A stretch of DNA of 64,000 bases, taken from assembly GCA_964244655.1 (NCBI GenBank), contig CAXTJU010000001.1:39841-103840 (forward strand), read 5' to 3'. A program made the translations under genes and the position numbers. Source of the DNA: LMUY01 sp964244655. Its GTDB lineage: Bacteria; Pseudomonadota; Alphaproteobacteria; Acetobacterales; Acetobacteraceae. Of this stretch, positions 9,242 to 17,406 are shown piece by piece (positions within the stretch are counted from its first letter, which is position 1; every line of letters starts with the position of its first letter). Under the pieces are notes generated by a model. That model saw only the letters and a list, made by a program, of their open reading frames with translations. It made no database searches and was not told the origin of the DNA.

Positions 9242-10108
9242 CTATCGGTTCATCAGCACCGGCAAGTCCGCGTTCTCCAGCACGTAGCGCGTCACGCCGC
9301 CCAGGATCAGCTGGCGCAGGCGGGAGTGCGAGTAGGCGCCCATGGTCAGCAGGTCCGCGCCGAACTCGTGGGCCGCGGCCAGCATCCCCGCCCCCACCTC
9401 GCGGTCCAGCGGGCGGAAGGTTGCCATCTCGGCCGCCACGCCGTGCAGCGCCAGGTAGCCCGCCAGGTCGCGCGCGGGCGGGCCGTTGCGCTGGTACTCG
9501 GCGGCCGAGAGGATGCGCACCGCCGCCGCGTGCCGCAGCCAGGGCAGCGCCGCGCCCACCGCCGCCGCCCCCTCGCCGGTGCCGTTCCAGGCGACCGCAA
9601 CCCGGGCGCCGAGCGTGCGGGGCGGCTCGTGCGGCGCGATCAGCACCGGGCGGCCGCTGTCGAACAGCACGGCGTGCAACGCGTCGAACGAGGACAGGTC
9701 TTCCCCCGCCTCCGGGTGCGGCACGATGGTGAGGTCCGCCAGCCGCGCCTGCTGCGCCACCACGTCCTCCTCCCGCCCTGTCACCACCACGAACCCGGCG
9801 GTCGGGTGATGCGCCTTGTCCGTCGGCCGCTCGAAATGGATGCCCTCGGCCTCGATCGCGAGCTCAAACAGGGCGCGCACGGCGGCGGAGCGGCCCTCGC
9901 CCTCCTTCTCGGTCGCCTGCATCATCTCCTGGATCATCGGGCCGGACAGGCCCTCGCCCGCCAGCGGCGCCACGTCGCGGCTGTCGGCGCGGACGTGCAG
10001 CGCCAGGATGTGCGCATTGAACTGCCGCGCCACGATCACCGCCGTGGCGATCGCCGACTCGCCCGCCGCAGTGCCGATCAGCGGAAGCAGCAGCTTGCGG
10101 ATGGGCAT
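9242..10108 (-). CDS. universal stress protein, tandem-domain
   Basis: 288 residues. The N-terminal part (MPIRKLLLPLIGTAAGESAI) and C-terminal part (RVAVAWNGTGEGAAAVGAAL, then LLTMGAYSHSRLRQLILGGV) are two UspA-type alpha/beta domains. The C-terminal domain keeps the G-x2-G-x9-G(S/T)-like nucleotide-binding tail (GAYSHSRLRQLILGGVTRYVL). The ATG at 10108 was chosen because a Shine-Dalgarno-like AAGGAGC lies just upstream; the in-frame start at 10144 lacks this. UspA proteins are cytoplasmic and act in general stress survival, with no defined enzymatic reaction. Confidence 0.9.
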   Translation of the reverse strand: MPIRKLLLPLIGTAAGESAIATAVIVARQFNAHILALHVRADSRDVAPLAGEGLSGPMIQEMMQATEKEGEGRSAAVRALFELAIEAEGIHFERPTDKAHHPTAGFVVVTGREEDVVAQQARLADLTIVPHPEAGEDLSSFDALHAVLFDSGRPVLIAPHEPPRTLGARVAVAWNGTGEGAAAVGAALPWLRHAAAVRILSAAEYQRNGPPARDLAGYLALHGVAAEMATFRPLDREVGAGMLAAAHEFGADLLTMGAYSHSRLRQLILGGVTRYVLENADLPVLMNR

Positions 10109-10350
10109 GGCGATGCTCCTTGCTGGGCGTTCCTGGCGCAACACAAGCAGACTGGCCCGCCGCGGCGCAAGCGCCCTGATGCCTAGGCGCAGGCCCGCAG
10201 GCCCAGCGTCCGCGGCAACTCCGCCATGGCGCCATGCACCGACACGCTGCCGATGACGGGGAAGCGGAAGGCGAGGTGGGACGCTGAGTCTGCTGCGGCA
10301 GGACTCCAGCCAAGCGCTGCAGGAAGCCTCAAACCTGAAGCCAGCCCTGG
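10109..10350. other. intergenic region with in-frame extension of pdxH
   Basis: 242 bp without an assigned gene. On the minus strand the frame of pdxH stays open for about 50 codons after the pdxH TGA (10351-10353) and ends at a TAG near 10192. It reads through segments such as HLAFRFPVIGSVSVHG. It has no good start, and the pdxH product already ends with the usual family C terminus. It may be a relic of another coding sequence or chance in GC-rich DNA. Confidence 0.3.
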
Positions 10351-10995
10351 TCAGGGATACAGCGTCTCAGACGCCCAGCCCTCGCCGCTGCTGACGTAGG
10401 TCCGGCGGTCGTGCAGGCGGAACGGCATGTCCTGCCAGAACTCCATCGCCTCCGGATGCACCCGGTAGCCGGACCAGTGCGGCGGGCGCGGGATGCTGTC
10501 GCCGGGGTAGAGGCTGTCGCATTCGGCCACTCGGCGCTCCAGTTCCGCACGCTGCAGCAGCGGGCGGGACTGGTCGGACGCCATGGCGCCGAGCCGGGAG
10601 ATGCGGGCGCGGCTGGCGAAATATTCGTCCGCCTCCGCCGAAGTCACGGGGGCTACGGAGCCTTCCACCCTCACTTGGCGATGCAGCGTCTTCCAGTGGA
10701 ACAGCAGTGCAACGCGAGGATTGGCGGCCAGCTCGCCGCCCTTGCGGCTCTGGAAGTTGGTGTAGAACACGAAGCCTCGTGCATCGACGCCCTTGAGCAG
10801 CACCATCCTCAAGGAAGGGCGCCCATCCGGTGTGCTGGTCGCCAGCGCCACGGCGTTGGGATCATTCGGCTCGGTGCCGGTAGCCTCCACCAACCAGTCC
10901 TGGAACAAGCCGATCGGGTCGGATACGGCGGGCATCGCCTGAGGCGCGAGATCACGCGATGGCATGACCTGAAAAGACTGGGGCGTATCGGGCAT
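10351..10995 (-). CDS. pdxH: pyridoxine/pyridoxamine 5'-phosphate oxidase
   Basis: 214 residues, the usual PdxH length. FMN-binding segments are visible (RPSLRMVLLKGVDARGFVFYTN, split around residue 60-80; SRKGGELAANPRVALLFHW), as is the C-terminal PLP-site region (WSGYRVHPEAMEFWQ and RLHDR). PdxH oxidises pyridoxine or pyridoxamine 5'-phosphate to pyridoxal 5'-phosphate using FMN and oxygen, the last step of vitamin B6 synthesis and salvage. The ATG at 10995 is preceded by AGAAAGG and gives the family start; the longer reading to 11091 adds unrelated residues. It is divergent from fabI with 125 bp between starts, which should hold both promoters. Confidence 0.95.
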   Translation of the reverse strand: MPDTPQSFQVMPSRDLAPQAMPAVSDPIGLFQDWLVEATGTEPNDPNAVALATSTPDGRPSLRMVLLKGVDARGFVFYTNFQSRKGGELAANPRVALLFHWKTLHRQVRVEGSVAPVTSAEADEYFASRARISRLGAMASDQSRPLLQRAELERRVAECDSLYPGDSIPRPPHWSGYRVHPEAMEFWQDMPFRLHDRRTYVSSGEGWASETLYP

Positions 10996-11120
10996 GGGGC
11001 AACCTTTCTGGATCAACACATTGGGGCTGGCCCGGCGGTTCGCCAAGCACTGCTTCCCTTGCCCGGCCGCGTGTGCCACCACCGCCGACACGTCAAATAG
11101 AAACTTAGGGTAGCAACGCC

Positions 11121-11966
11121 ATGCCGGACACCAACCTGCGGACCAAGCCCGCCACTGGGAGCTTGATGGCGGGCAAGCGCGGCCTGGTCATGGGCGTGGC
11201 CAACGACCGGTCGGTCGCGTGGGGCATCGCCGCGGCGTGCGCGGCGCAAGGGGCGGAACTGGCCTTCACCTACCAGGGGGACGCGCTGGAGAAGCGGGTC
11301 CGCCCGTTGGCGGCAGGCGTGGGCAGCCCGATGGTGGTGCCCTGCGACGTGAGTGATGACGCCAGCATGGATGCGGCCTTCGCCCAGGTGCGGGAGGAGT
11401 GGGGCCAGCTTGACTTCCTGGTCCACTCGATCGGCTGGGCGGACAAGGCGTTCCTGCGGGGCAAGTACATGGACACGCCGCGCGAGGCGTTCCTCACTGC
11501 GCTTGATATCTCCTGCTACTCGTTCACGGCCGTTTGCGCCCGCGCCGTGCCGTTGATGCGGCCGGGCGGCTCCATGCTGACCATGACCTACCTTGGCGCC
11601 GAACGGGTCATGCCGCATTACAACGTCATGGGCGTGGCCAAGGCGGCGCTGGAAGCCTCGGTGCGCTACCTGGCAGCGGATCTGGGCGGACAGGGCATCC
11701 GGGTGAACGCGATCAGTGCCGGGCCGATCAAGACCCTGGCGGCCAGCGGCATCAGCGACTTCCGCTACATCCTCAAGTGGAACCAGTACAATTCGCCCCT
11801 GGAGCGCAACACCACCATCGAGGAAGTGGGCGGCGCCGCAGTGTACTTGCTGTCGGACCTGTCCTCGGGCGTCACGGGGGAGATCCACCACGTGGATAGC
11901 GGCTATCACACCGTCGGCATGAAGAACCCCAAGGCGCCTGACATCAACGTGTCAGGTTCCGAGTGA
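11121..11966 (+). CDS. fabI: enoyl-[acyl-carrier-protein] reductase (NADH)
   Basis: 281 residues of the atypical short-chain dehydrogenase FabI. It has the nucleotide-binding VMGVANDRSVAWGIA, the SIGWAD segment and the catalytic YNVMGVAK (FabI Tyr-x6-Lys arrangement). Substrate-loop and dimer segments GPIKTLAASGI and GEIHHVDSGYHTVGM follow. It catalyses the last reduction of each fatty-acid elongation cycle in the cytoplasm and is the target of triclosan-type inhibitors. A likely ribosome site precedes the ATG. The divergent pdxH neighbour is a recurrent alphaproteobacterial arrangement, by recollection. Confidence 0.96.
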   Translation: MPDTNLRTKPATGSLMAGKRGLVMGVANDRSVAWGIAAACAAQGAELAFTYQGDALEKRVRPLAAGVGSPMVVPCDVSDDASMDAAFAQVREEWGQLDFLVHSIGWADKAFLRGKYMDTPREAFLTALDISCYSFTAVCARAVPLMRPGGSMLTMTYLGAERVMPHYNVMGVAKAALEASVRYLAADLGGQGIRVNAISAGPIKTLAASGISDFRYILKWNQYNSPLERNTTIEEVGGAAVYLLSDLSSGVTGEIHHVDSGYHTVGMKNPKAPDINVSGSE

Positions 11967-12034
11967 CGCGGCCGGGCAGACTCGCGGGCTTGTGAATGGG
12001 GCGCAGCATCGCGCATCCCCTAGTCTGCAAAGCA

Positions 12035-13240
12035 ATGAACGACCCAAACGAGCAGATCGACGCTGCGGCGCTTCAGGCTTTCGTAGAGGGTTTCGGCGCA
12101 CGCGCCTGGTCGGAACGTTTGGGCGAGCTGGAGAGGGCCGCTGCCAGCTCGACGCGGCTGGGCCGGGCCGTGCTGCAGCGCCATGTGGTGGAATTGACGA
12201 TCAATCGCTGGCGAGTCGCCGGGCGCAACCGTCCGCCGAGCCCGGCGGAACGCCGCATCTCCAGCCTGGCGGCCGATGCAAGCCGCCTGTTTGACGCGTT
12301 GCCAGTCCCGGGCCGTGACCGCCTGCGCGCGCAACTCCGCGAGGCTGCGACGGGGGACAACACGCTCATTGCGCCTTTTCACCTGATGCGGATCGCGGCC
12401 CTGCAACGTGCCCGCGGGTTCGACGTCGCGTTTACCGGGCTGGAAGACGAAACCAGCTTTGACCTGCTGTTGCACCGCTCTGGCCAGGAAGCGGAAGTCG
12501 TGTGCGACGTGGTGTCCGCCGAGGACGGACGTGAGGTGCACCGCGGCGCATGGACCCGGCTGTGCGACCGGGTGGACCCTGACTTGCAGGCCTGGCTCGC
12601 CAACCATCCCGGTCGTTACCTGCTTAAGATGACGCTGCCGCAGGGCCTCAAAAACCTTCCGGAAGGCGATGCGCTGGGCGCGCTGCACAGCCGGATCACC
12701 ACCATGCTATCCACCATGCGCCGGGCCGACCACGACGAGGCGGCGGTGTTGCGACTCGACCCCTTGATGCTGGCTGCGTCGCAGGCAGACGAGTTGGGCC
12801 TCATGCCGCGGCTGCGCAGCGAGTTCGGGCCAGAGGCGCACCTGGCAGTGACGACCGCGGAGCGCAGCCTCTTCGTCATGGCAGCTCGCGCCGGGCAGGA
12901 GAACGAGGTTGCCGTCGCAATCCGCCGCCGCATGGCTGCCGTGGCGCCCGCACGGCTAAGCGGCACCCGGCCTGGCATCCTTGCCATGTTCATCGAAGAC
13001 ACCGACAAGGCGGAATGGCGGCTGTTGCGGGAACGCATGGACCTCGAAGGCGAGGCACGGCAGTTCCTGACCAATCCTGGCGCCCGCGCGGTCGTTGCGG
13101 TCACTTGTGCTTCCCGGCTGGAGATGTTCGGCATGCCTGCTCCGGATGCGGCAGCAGACGGTGAGCTTCGCTTCCGCAATCCCTCGCACCCGGCGGCCAA
13201 GACCGCCGCCCTGGCCCCCGCTGTCACCTCTTCAATCTGA
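12035..13240 (+). CDS. conserved-looking hypothetical protein, possibly nuclease-fold
   Basis: 401 residues that I do not recognise as a named family. The ATG at 12035 (MNDPNEQIDAAAL) is preferred to 11996. The N-terminal ~130 residues are helical and Arg-rich. A central segment (ATGDNTLIAPFHLMRIAAL, then FDVAFTGLEDETSFDLLLH and EAEVVCDVVSAEDGREV) has a beta-strand pattern with spaced acidic residues reminiscent of PD-(D/E)XK nucleases, but no clean E-x-K is present. There is no signal peptide or membrane segment. The strongly hydrophilic composition and codon pattern support a real gene. It follows fabI by 68 bp and is followed by a terminator-like hairpin, so it may form the end of the fabI transcript. 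Confidence 0.7.
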   Translation: MNDPNEQIDAAALQAFVEGFGARAWSERLGELERAAASSTRLGRAVLQRHVVELTINRWRVAGRNRPPSPAERRISSLAADASRLFDALPVPGRDRLRAQLREAATGDNTLIAPFHLMRIAALQRARGFDVAFTGLEDETSFDLLLHRSGQEAEVVCDVVSAEDGREVHRGAWTRLCDRVDPDLQAWLANHPGRYLLKMTLPQGLKNLPEGDALGALHSRITTMLSTMRRADHDEAAVLRLDPLMLAASQADELGLMPRLRSEFGPEAHLAVTTAERSLFVMAARAGQENEVAVAIRRRMAAVAPARLSGTRPGILAMFIEDTDKAEWRLLRERMDLEGEARQFLTNPGARAVVAVTCASRLEMFGMPAPDAAADGELRFRNPSHPAAKTAALAPAVTSSI

Positions 13241-13249
13241 TAGCTTCGT

Positions 13250-13268
13250 GAGGCTGGTTTTCAGCCTC
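13250..13268 (+). terminator. Rho-independent-type terminator
   Basis: GAGGCTG and CAGCCTC arms (7 bp) around a GTTTT loop, followed by TTTC, lie 10 bp after the stop of the 401-residue hypothetical gene. The U-tract is short, so termination strength is uncertain. Confidence 0.55.
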
Positions 13269-13323
13269 TTTCAAACCAGCGCCGGTTTAACGTTATGTTG
13301 CATGGCAGCAATGCGGTGAGGCG

Positions 13324-13485
13324 ATGCACAACTCTGAGTATGACCTGAAGCTGGATGAGTTGGAGCGTATCCTCAACGATCCGGACAGCAAGATGGAACC
13401 GGAGCGGGTGTGGTCGTTGCTGGCAGAAATCTCGCGACAGGCAAGCCAGGCGCCGGGGCCTTTGCCCGAACCTGCCAAAGGCTAG
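13324..13485 (+). CDS. small hypothetical protein, 53 residues
   Basis: An ATG at 13324 preceded by a GGTGAGG-like ribosome site opens a 53-codon frame reading MHNSEYDLKLDELERILNDP and onward through ERVWSLLAEISRQA to a Pro-rich tail. It is acidic and amphipathic, predicted helical, with no membrane segment. The TAG at 13483-13485 abuts the convergent thyX stop without a gap. It resembles short helical proteins often seen next to housekeeping genes in alphaproteobacteria, but I cannot name a family. The coding claim rests on the ribosome site and the protein-like composition. Confidence 0.6.
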   Translation: MHNSEYDLKLDELERILNDPDSKMEPERVWSLLAEISRQASQAPGPLPEPAKG

Positions 13486-14415
13486 TTACGCCTCGGAACC
13501 CTTCAGGATGTCCTCTAACTCGGCCCATTCGCGTTTGCCCAGGCCGCTGCCAGGCTGATCCACCACTTCGCCTGCCAGTCTCCGGCGCAACACGGCCAGC
13601 ATGGCAGCGGAGAACGTCACCGCATCGGTGCGGTAATCCTTGAATGCCTCGTAAGTGGCCGGCACCCAAGCCGCGACTGTGGCCAGCATCGCCTCTGCGT
13701 AGGCGCGGATTTCATATTGCGCGTGCGTGTCGGCCCGCAGCGACAGGAAACCGAGCAGGTTGTGCAGGTCGGCTTTCCAATACCACTGGGTGTAGGTGTT
13801 GAGCGTCAGGTTCATCCTCGCCAGTTCGCGCGTCAGGCCCTGACGCGCTGGGTCGGCGCCCCCCTCGTTCAGCATCCAGGCGTAGCCGTCATAGGCTCGC
13901 TCCGAATCTGCCCGCAGCATGTCAAGCACGGCCGCCGCCTCGTCCCCCTCCAGCACCGCGCCGCGACCCTGGCGGTTGCTGTCGGACTGCGCGGCCAGGT
14001 GCTCGGGGGCCGGGATGTAGAACTCACGGTCCATGACGGAATAGCGCGCGGAATACTCGTTCACGTTGGCGGTGCGATGGCGAATCCATTGCCGGGCCAC
14101 GAAGATCGGCAGCTTCACATGATATTTGATCTCGCACATCTCGAACGGCGTGGAATGCCTGTGGCGCATCAGGTAACGGATCAGCCCGGCATCCTCGCTC
14201 ACCCGCTTGGTGCCCCGGCCATAGGACACGCGGGCCGCCTGCACCACGGCCGCGTCGTCCCCCATGTAGTCGATCACCCGGACGAAGCCGTGGTCCAGCA
14301 CGGGGATGGCCTGGTACAGCATCGCCTCCAAGGCCGGCACGGTGGCGCGGTGGGTGGGCGCAGGCGCGCTGCGGAGGTCGGCGATCGACTCGGCTTGCTC
14401 GGGAGAGAGGGGCAT
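13486..14415 (-). CDS. thyX: FAD-dependent thymidylate synthase
   Basis: 309 residues. The ThyX signature RHR-x7-S is present as RHRTANVNEYSARYS, with FVARQWIRHR upstream and an AMLATVAAWVPATYEAF segment near the C terminus. The enzyme methylates dUMP to dTMP using methylenetetrahydrofolate, FAD and NADPH, and replaces ThyA. The ATG at 14415 is preceded by GGTAGGGGGG as a ribosome site; ATG 14430 in the same frame is an alternative, and the reading to 14574 would overlap the tmRNA gene and is rejected. The gene is divergent from ssrA and convergent with the small ORF at 13324. Confidence 0.95.
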   Translation of the reverse strand: MPLSPEQAESIADLRSAPAPTHRATVPALEAMLYQAIPVLDHGFVRVIDYMGDDAAVVQAARVSYGRGTKRVSEDAGLIRYLMRHRHSTPFEMCEIKYHVKLPIFVARQWIRHRTANVNEYSARYSVMDREFYIPAPEHLAAQSDSNRQGRGAVLEGDEAAAVLDMLRADSERAYDGYAWMLNEGGADPARQGLTRELARMNLTLNTYTQWYWKADLHNLLGFLSLRADTHAQYEIRAYAEAMLATVAAWVPATYEAFKDYRTDAVTFSAAMLAVLRRRLAGEVVDQPGSGLGKREWAELEDILKGSEA

Positions 14416-14455
14416 GGTCCCCCCTACCATCTCGCCGCGCAATGGACTATATGAG

Positions 14456-14690
14456 AGGGGCTGGCTTGCCAGATATGGCGATAAACGATGTGTGGAATAA
14501 TTGTTGTGGACCCGGGGGCGGTACCCGGCGTCTCCACCACCTCGGTGGGCAAGGGGACGAAATAGGCTCGACACGCATGGTAAAGACGCATTTTTTGCTC
14601 GGCATTGTACCGCCGTTATCGGGCTATATCACAGATGCCAATGACAATCATGAGGCATTCGCAGTCGCAGCGTAAGTTGCGATAGACGCG
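14456..14690 (+). ncRNA. ssrA: tmRNA, circularly permuted two-piece (alphaproteobacterial type)
   Basis: The tag reading frame at 14637-14675 encodes ANDNHEAFAVAA followed by TAA, a typical alphaproteobacterial proteolysis tag with the -AA end. The order is permuted. The acceptor piece comes first and ends CGTCTCC-A-CCA (14529-14539). A 13-nt spacer follows, and CCACC/GGTGG across its junction can pair. The coding piece then starts GGGGACG at 14553. CGTCTCC pairs with GGGGACG over 7 bp with a G-U at the third pair, the alanine identity element. A CCGGG/CCCGG T-stem precedes the acceptor strand. The outer ends (about 14456 and 14690) are estimated. tmRNA rescues stalled ribosomes and tags the product for ClpXP, with SspB encoded 3.6 kb downstream. 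Confidence 0.93.
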
Positions 14691-14694
14691 GCAC

Positions 14695-14722
14695 GGGGGG
14701 CGCCGGGCAACAGAAGCCCCCC
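14695..14722 (+). terminator. hairpin after ssrA
   Basis: GGGGGGC (14695-14701) pairs with GCCCCCC (14716-14722) around a 14-nt loop, 20 bp after the tag stop codon, followed by a pyrimidine-rich ACTCTTTCCTTT. It probably ends or attenuates the tmRNA transcript just before the ribosome site of the next gene. Confidence 0.5.
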
Positions 14723-14744
14723 ACTCTTTCCTTTGGAGGCATGG

Positions 14745-15752
14745 ATGCAAGCGATCTCGGTGCTGGACCTCGCCCCCGTGCCGCAAGGTTCCACCCCGGC
14801 GGACGCGCTGCGCAACGCGCTGGACCTCGCCCGTCATGTCGAACGGCTTGGCTACCGGCGCTACTGGCTGGCGGAGCATCACAACATGGTCGGCATCGCC
14901 AGTGCCGCCACCGCCGTAACCGTGGGCTACGTGGCGGCCGGCACCAGCAGCATCCGCGTCGGCGCTGGCGGCATTATGCTGCCGAACCACTCCCCGCTGG
15001 TGATCGCCGAGCAATTCGGCACCTTGGCTACGCTCTATCCCAACCGCATCGATCTCGGCCTCGGCCGTGCCCCCGGCAGCGACGGCCTCACCCAGCGCGC
15101 GCTGCGGCGGGACCCGGCGGCTGCCGACACCTTTCCCGAGGATGTGGCGGAGTTGCAGGCGCTGCTCGGCCCGGTGCAGCCCGGCCAGCGCGTGCAGGCC
15201 GTGCCAGGGGGCGGCACGAACGTGCCGCTGTGGATTCTCGGCTCCTCGCTCTACGGCGCCCAGGTCGCGGCGCATTTCGGCCTGCCCTACGCCTTCGCTT
15301 CCCACTTCGCGCCAGCTGCGCTGGAGCAGGCGCTGCAGGTTTACCGCGCCCGCTTTCGCCCCTCCTCCCAACTGTCCCAGCCGCACGCAATGGTCGGCGT
15401 GAACGTGGTCGCTGCCGACACCGACGCCGAGGCACGCCGCTTGTTCACCTCGATGCAGCAGGCCTTCACCAACATGATTCGCGGCACCCGTGGCAAGCTG
15501 CCCCAGCCGATCGATGACATCGAGGCCTACTGGTCATCCTCGGAGCAGGCGCAGGTCACGGCCATGCTGGCCTGCTCCTTCGTGGGCTCCGCCGAGACGG
15601 TGCGGCAAGGCTTGGCCGGCTTGCTGGACTGGACGGGTGCGGACGAGCTGCTGGTCGCAGCCGCCGTCCATGACCACGCCGCCCGGCTGCGCTCCTATGA
15701 AATCCTGGCCCAGGTCGTCCCAGCCCTGGAACGGCAGAAGCAGGCCGCGTGA
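14745..15752 (+). CDS. LLM-class flavin-dependent oxidoreductase
   Basis: 335 residues of the luciferase-like monooxygenase superfamily. Segments include YRRYWLAEHHNM, IRVGAGGIMLPNHSPLVIAEQFGTL (split over residues 70-95), the RIDLGLGRAPGSDGLTQRAL region and GSAETVRQGLAGLL near the C terminus. These fit the MsnO8/YhbW-like group of flavin-dependent oxidoreductases. The reduced flavin (FMNH2 or F420) and substrate cannot be determined. The ATG at 14745 follows GGAGGC at a proper distance; an upstream TTG at 14733 is less likely. Its stop overlaps the GTG start of the next gene, so the two are coupled. Confidence 0.9.
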   Translation: MQAISVLDLAPVPQGSTPADALRNALDLARHVERLGYRRYWLAEHHNMVGIASAATAVTVGYVAAGTSSIRVGAGGIMLPNHSPLVIAEQFGTLATLYPNRIDLGLGRAPGSDGLTQRALRRDPAAADTFPEDVAELQALLGPVQPGQRVQAVPGGGTNVPLWILGSSLYGAQVAAHFGLPYAFASHFAPAALEQALQVYRARFRPSSQLSQPHAMVGVNVVAADTDAEARRLFTSMQQAFTNMIRGTRGKLPQPIDDIEAYWSSSEQAQVTAMLACSFVGSAETVRQGLAGLLDWTGADELLVAAAVHDHAARLRSYEILAQVVPALERQKQAA

Positions 15753-16402
15753 GCGATCTGCCGCCTGATGGCAAGCTCACCGTCGCCAAGCAGCGCTGGG
15801 CCGAGCAGGGCCGCTTTCTCACGGGCCGCATCACCCGCCCGGCGGAGCATCGGCTGCCCCCCGGCCAGCACGTGGTGCGAGACTGGCCGGTGCTGGACCT
15901 CGGCGTCCACCCCCGTATCGACCCGGCGCGTTGGACACTTCGCGTGTTCGGTGCGGTGGAGGAGTCTCTGACCTGGGACTGGCCAGCCTACCGCGCGCAA
16001 CAGCAGGTGCGGGAGGTGACCGACATCCACTGCGTCACCACGTGGTCACGCTACGACAATGCCTGGGAGGGCGTGTCCACCCGCACGCTGCTGGACGCGG
16101 TGCGCCCCCTGCCCAGCGCCACGTTCGTGGTGCTGCACAGCCAGGACGGCTACGTGACCAACCTGCCACTGGCCGACTTCGCCGCCGCGGACGCGCTGCT
16201 GGCTCATTCCTGGGAGGGCAAGCCGCTCACCGTCGAGCATGGCGGCCCGGTGCGGCTGGTGGTGCCGCATCTTTACCTTTGGAAAAGTGCCAAGTGGCTG
16301 CAGCGGATCGAGTTCGTAACCGCAGATAGGCCGGGTTTTTGGGAGACGCGCGGCTACCATGACCGCGGCGACCCATGGGCGGAACAGCGCTACTCGGAGT
16401 GA
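15749..16402 (+). CDS. molybdopterin-dependent oxidoreductase (sulfite-oxidase-like domain)
   Basis: 217 residues with the sulfite oxidase/YedY molybdopterin-binding fold. Cys95 in TDIHCVTTWSRYDNAWEGV is placed where the family's Mo-coordinating cysteine sits. The GPVRLVVPHLYLWKSAKWL segment is the usual C-terminal part of the domain. There is no Tat signal, unlike MsrP/YedY, so the protein is probably cytoplasmic. It starts with GTG at 15749 overlapping the LLM oxidoreductase stop (GTGA), implying a two-gene operon. Its physiological substrate is unknown. Confidence 0.88.
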   Translation: MSDLPPDGKLTVAKQRWAEQGRFLTGRITRPAEHRLPPGQHVVRDWPVLDLGVHPRIDPARWTLRVFGAVEESLTWDWPAYRAQQQVREVTDIHCVTTWSRYDNAWEGVSTRTLLDAVRPLPSATFVVLHSQDGYVTNLPLADFAAADALLAHSWEGKPLTVEHGGPVRLVVPHLYLWKSAKWLQRIEFVTADRPGFWETRGYHDRGDPWAEQRYSE

Positions 16403-17406
16403 TCCAGCGCCAGCACTGCGAACGTCGCCAGCCAGTGCTCCCCCATGTAGTCACCCGTCACGTGCGGCAACCCGGCGTCCAAGTGCAGGCGGGCCGCCTG
16501 CTCCATAATCATCCGCCGCGCATCTCGCGGCGGCAGCGCATGCGCCAGTGAGCACCAGCACCAAGCGCGACTGAGGTTCAGCCCGTCCAGGTGGGCGATC
16601 TTGCCGTCGCTCCGGTCGGATACGGCTGCCGGCGAGAACAGGGAGGCCGGCCGAGCTTGGGCCAGCTTGGGCAAGAACGCATCGAACCATGGCAGGAATT
16701 GCTCTGCGGGCAGCAGGCGGCGCATGCACTCGGCCTCGATCAACGCGGAAGACAGGAAGTCGTCACTGGATGGCTCCCAAGCCTGGCAGTCCCGGTCGGC
16801 GCCATACCAGCCCTCGGCAGTTCGGCGCAGCAAGGCAGCCCATGCTGCATCCCTGACCCCGGCCGCGTGGTCAGAAGCGAGCGCAAGCGCAAATGCAGTG
16901 TTGAAATGGGTGCCGACCCGCACCGGGTAGCTTGCCTTGGGCAGAAACGTGGTGAAGCGCTGCACGAAGAGGGCTGTCAGCGGGGCCAGCGCCTCCGCCC
17001 ATCGCGAGTCCGGCAGGAGGGCCAGCGCCTCGGCCAGCTTGAGCAACCACGCCCAGCCATACGGCCGTTCGAACCCGGCGGCCATGGGATGCTGCACCGT
17101 GGCGCACTCGCCCAGGATGGCCTCAGGGGTAAGATGGGCGTCAAACAGGCGGCGTATGGCGGCGGCGGGCGCCATGGCAGGGTAGAGTCGCAACAGGCGG
17201 GCCAGCATCCAGTAGCTGTGCACGCAGGAATGCCAGTCGAAGCTGCCGTAGAACGCCGGGTGCAGGGCGCGCGGGGTGCGCGCATCGCTTGGCCCGGCCA
17301 TGACGTTGCCGGGTTTGTTGGGGTACTCCCGCGTGACGTGGCCCAGCGCCGTGGCGGCAAACCCGGCGGCCACGGCCTCTGTCAGGCGCGGTGTCAGGCC
17401 GGACAT
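16390..17406 (-). CDS. DUF2891 family protein
   Basis: 338 residues matching DUF2891 by recollection: EYPNKPGNV near residue 30, then ALHPAFYGSFDWHSCVHSYW, ERPYGWAWLLKL, KASYPVRVGTHFNTAFAL and, at the C terminus, THP-like GDYMGEHWLATFAVLAL. The repeated helical pattern suggests an alpha/alpha-barrel. No biochemical role is known to me. The start overlaps the end of the ankyrin gene by 13 bp, and the 3' end overlaps the convergent molybdopterin gene by 13 bp. It is the last gene of a three-gene overlapping operon (heme-oxygenase-like, ankyrin, DUF2891). Confidence 0.85.
   Translation of the reverse strand: MSGLTPRLTEAVAAGFAATALGHVTREYPNKPGNVMAGPSDARTPRALHPAFYGSFDWHSCVHSYWMLARLLRLYPAMAPAAAIRRLFDAHLTPEAILGECATVQHPMAAGFERPYGWAWLLKLAEALALLPDSRWAEALAPLTALFVQRFTTFLPKASYPVRVGTHFNTAFALALASDHAAGVRDAAWAALLRRTAEGWYGADRDCQAWEPSSDDFLSSALIEAECMRRLLPAEQFLPWFDAFLPKLAQARPASLFSPAAVSDRSDGKIAHLDGLNLSRAWCWCSLAHALPPRDARRMIMEQAARLHLDAGLPHVTGDYMGEHWLATFAVLALDHSE

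Noticed and set aside
14442..14675. 77-residue open frame ending ANDNHEAFAVAA as a protein gene
   Set aside because: The C-terminal dozen residues are the tmRNA tag and the rest covers tmRNA acceptor and pairing sequences; the frame is a by-product of the tag reading frame.
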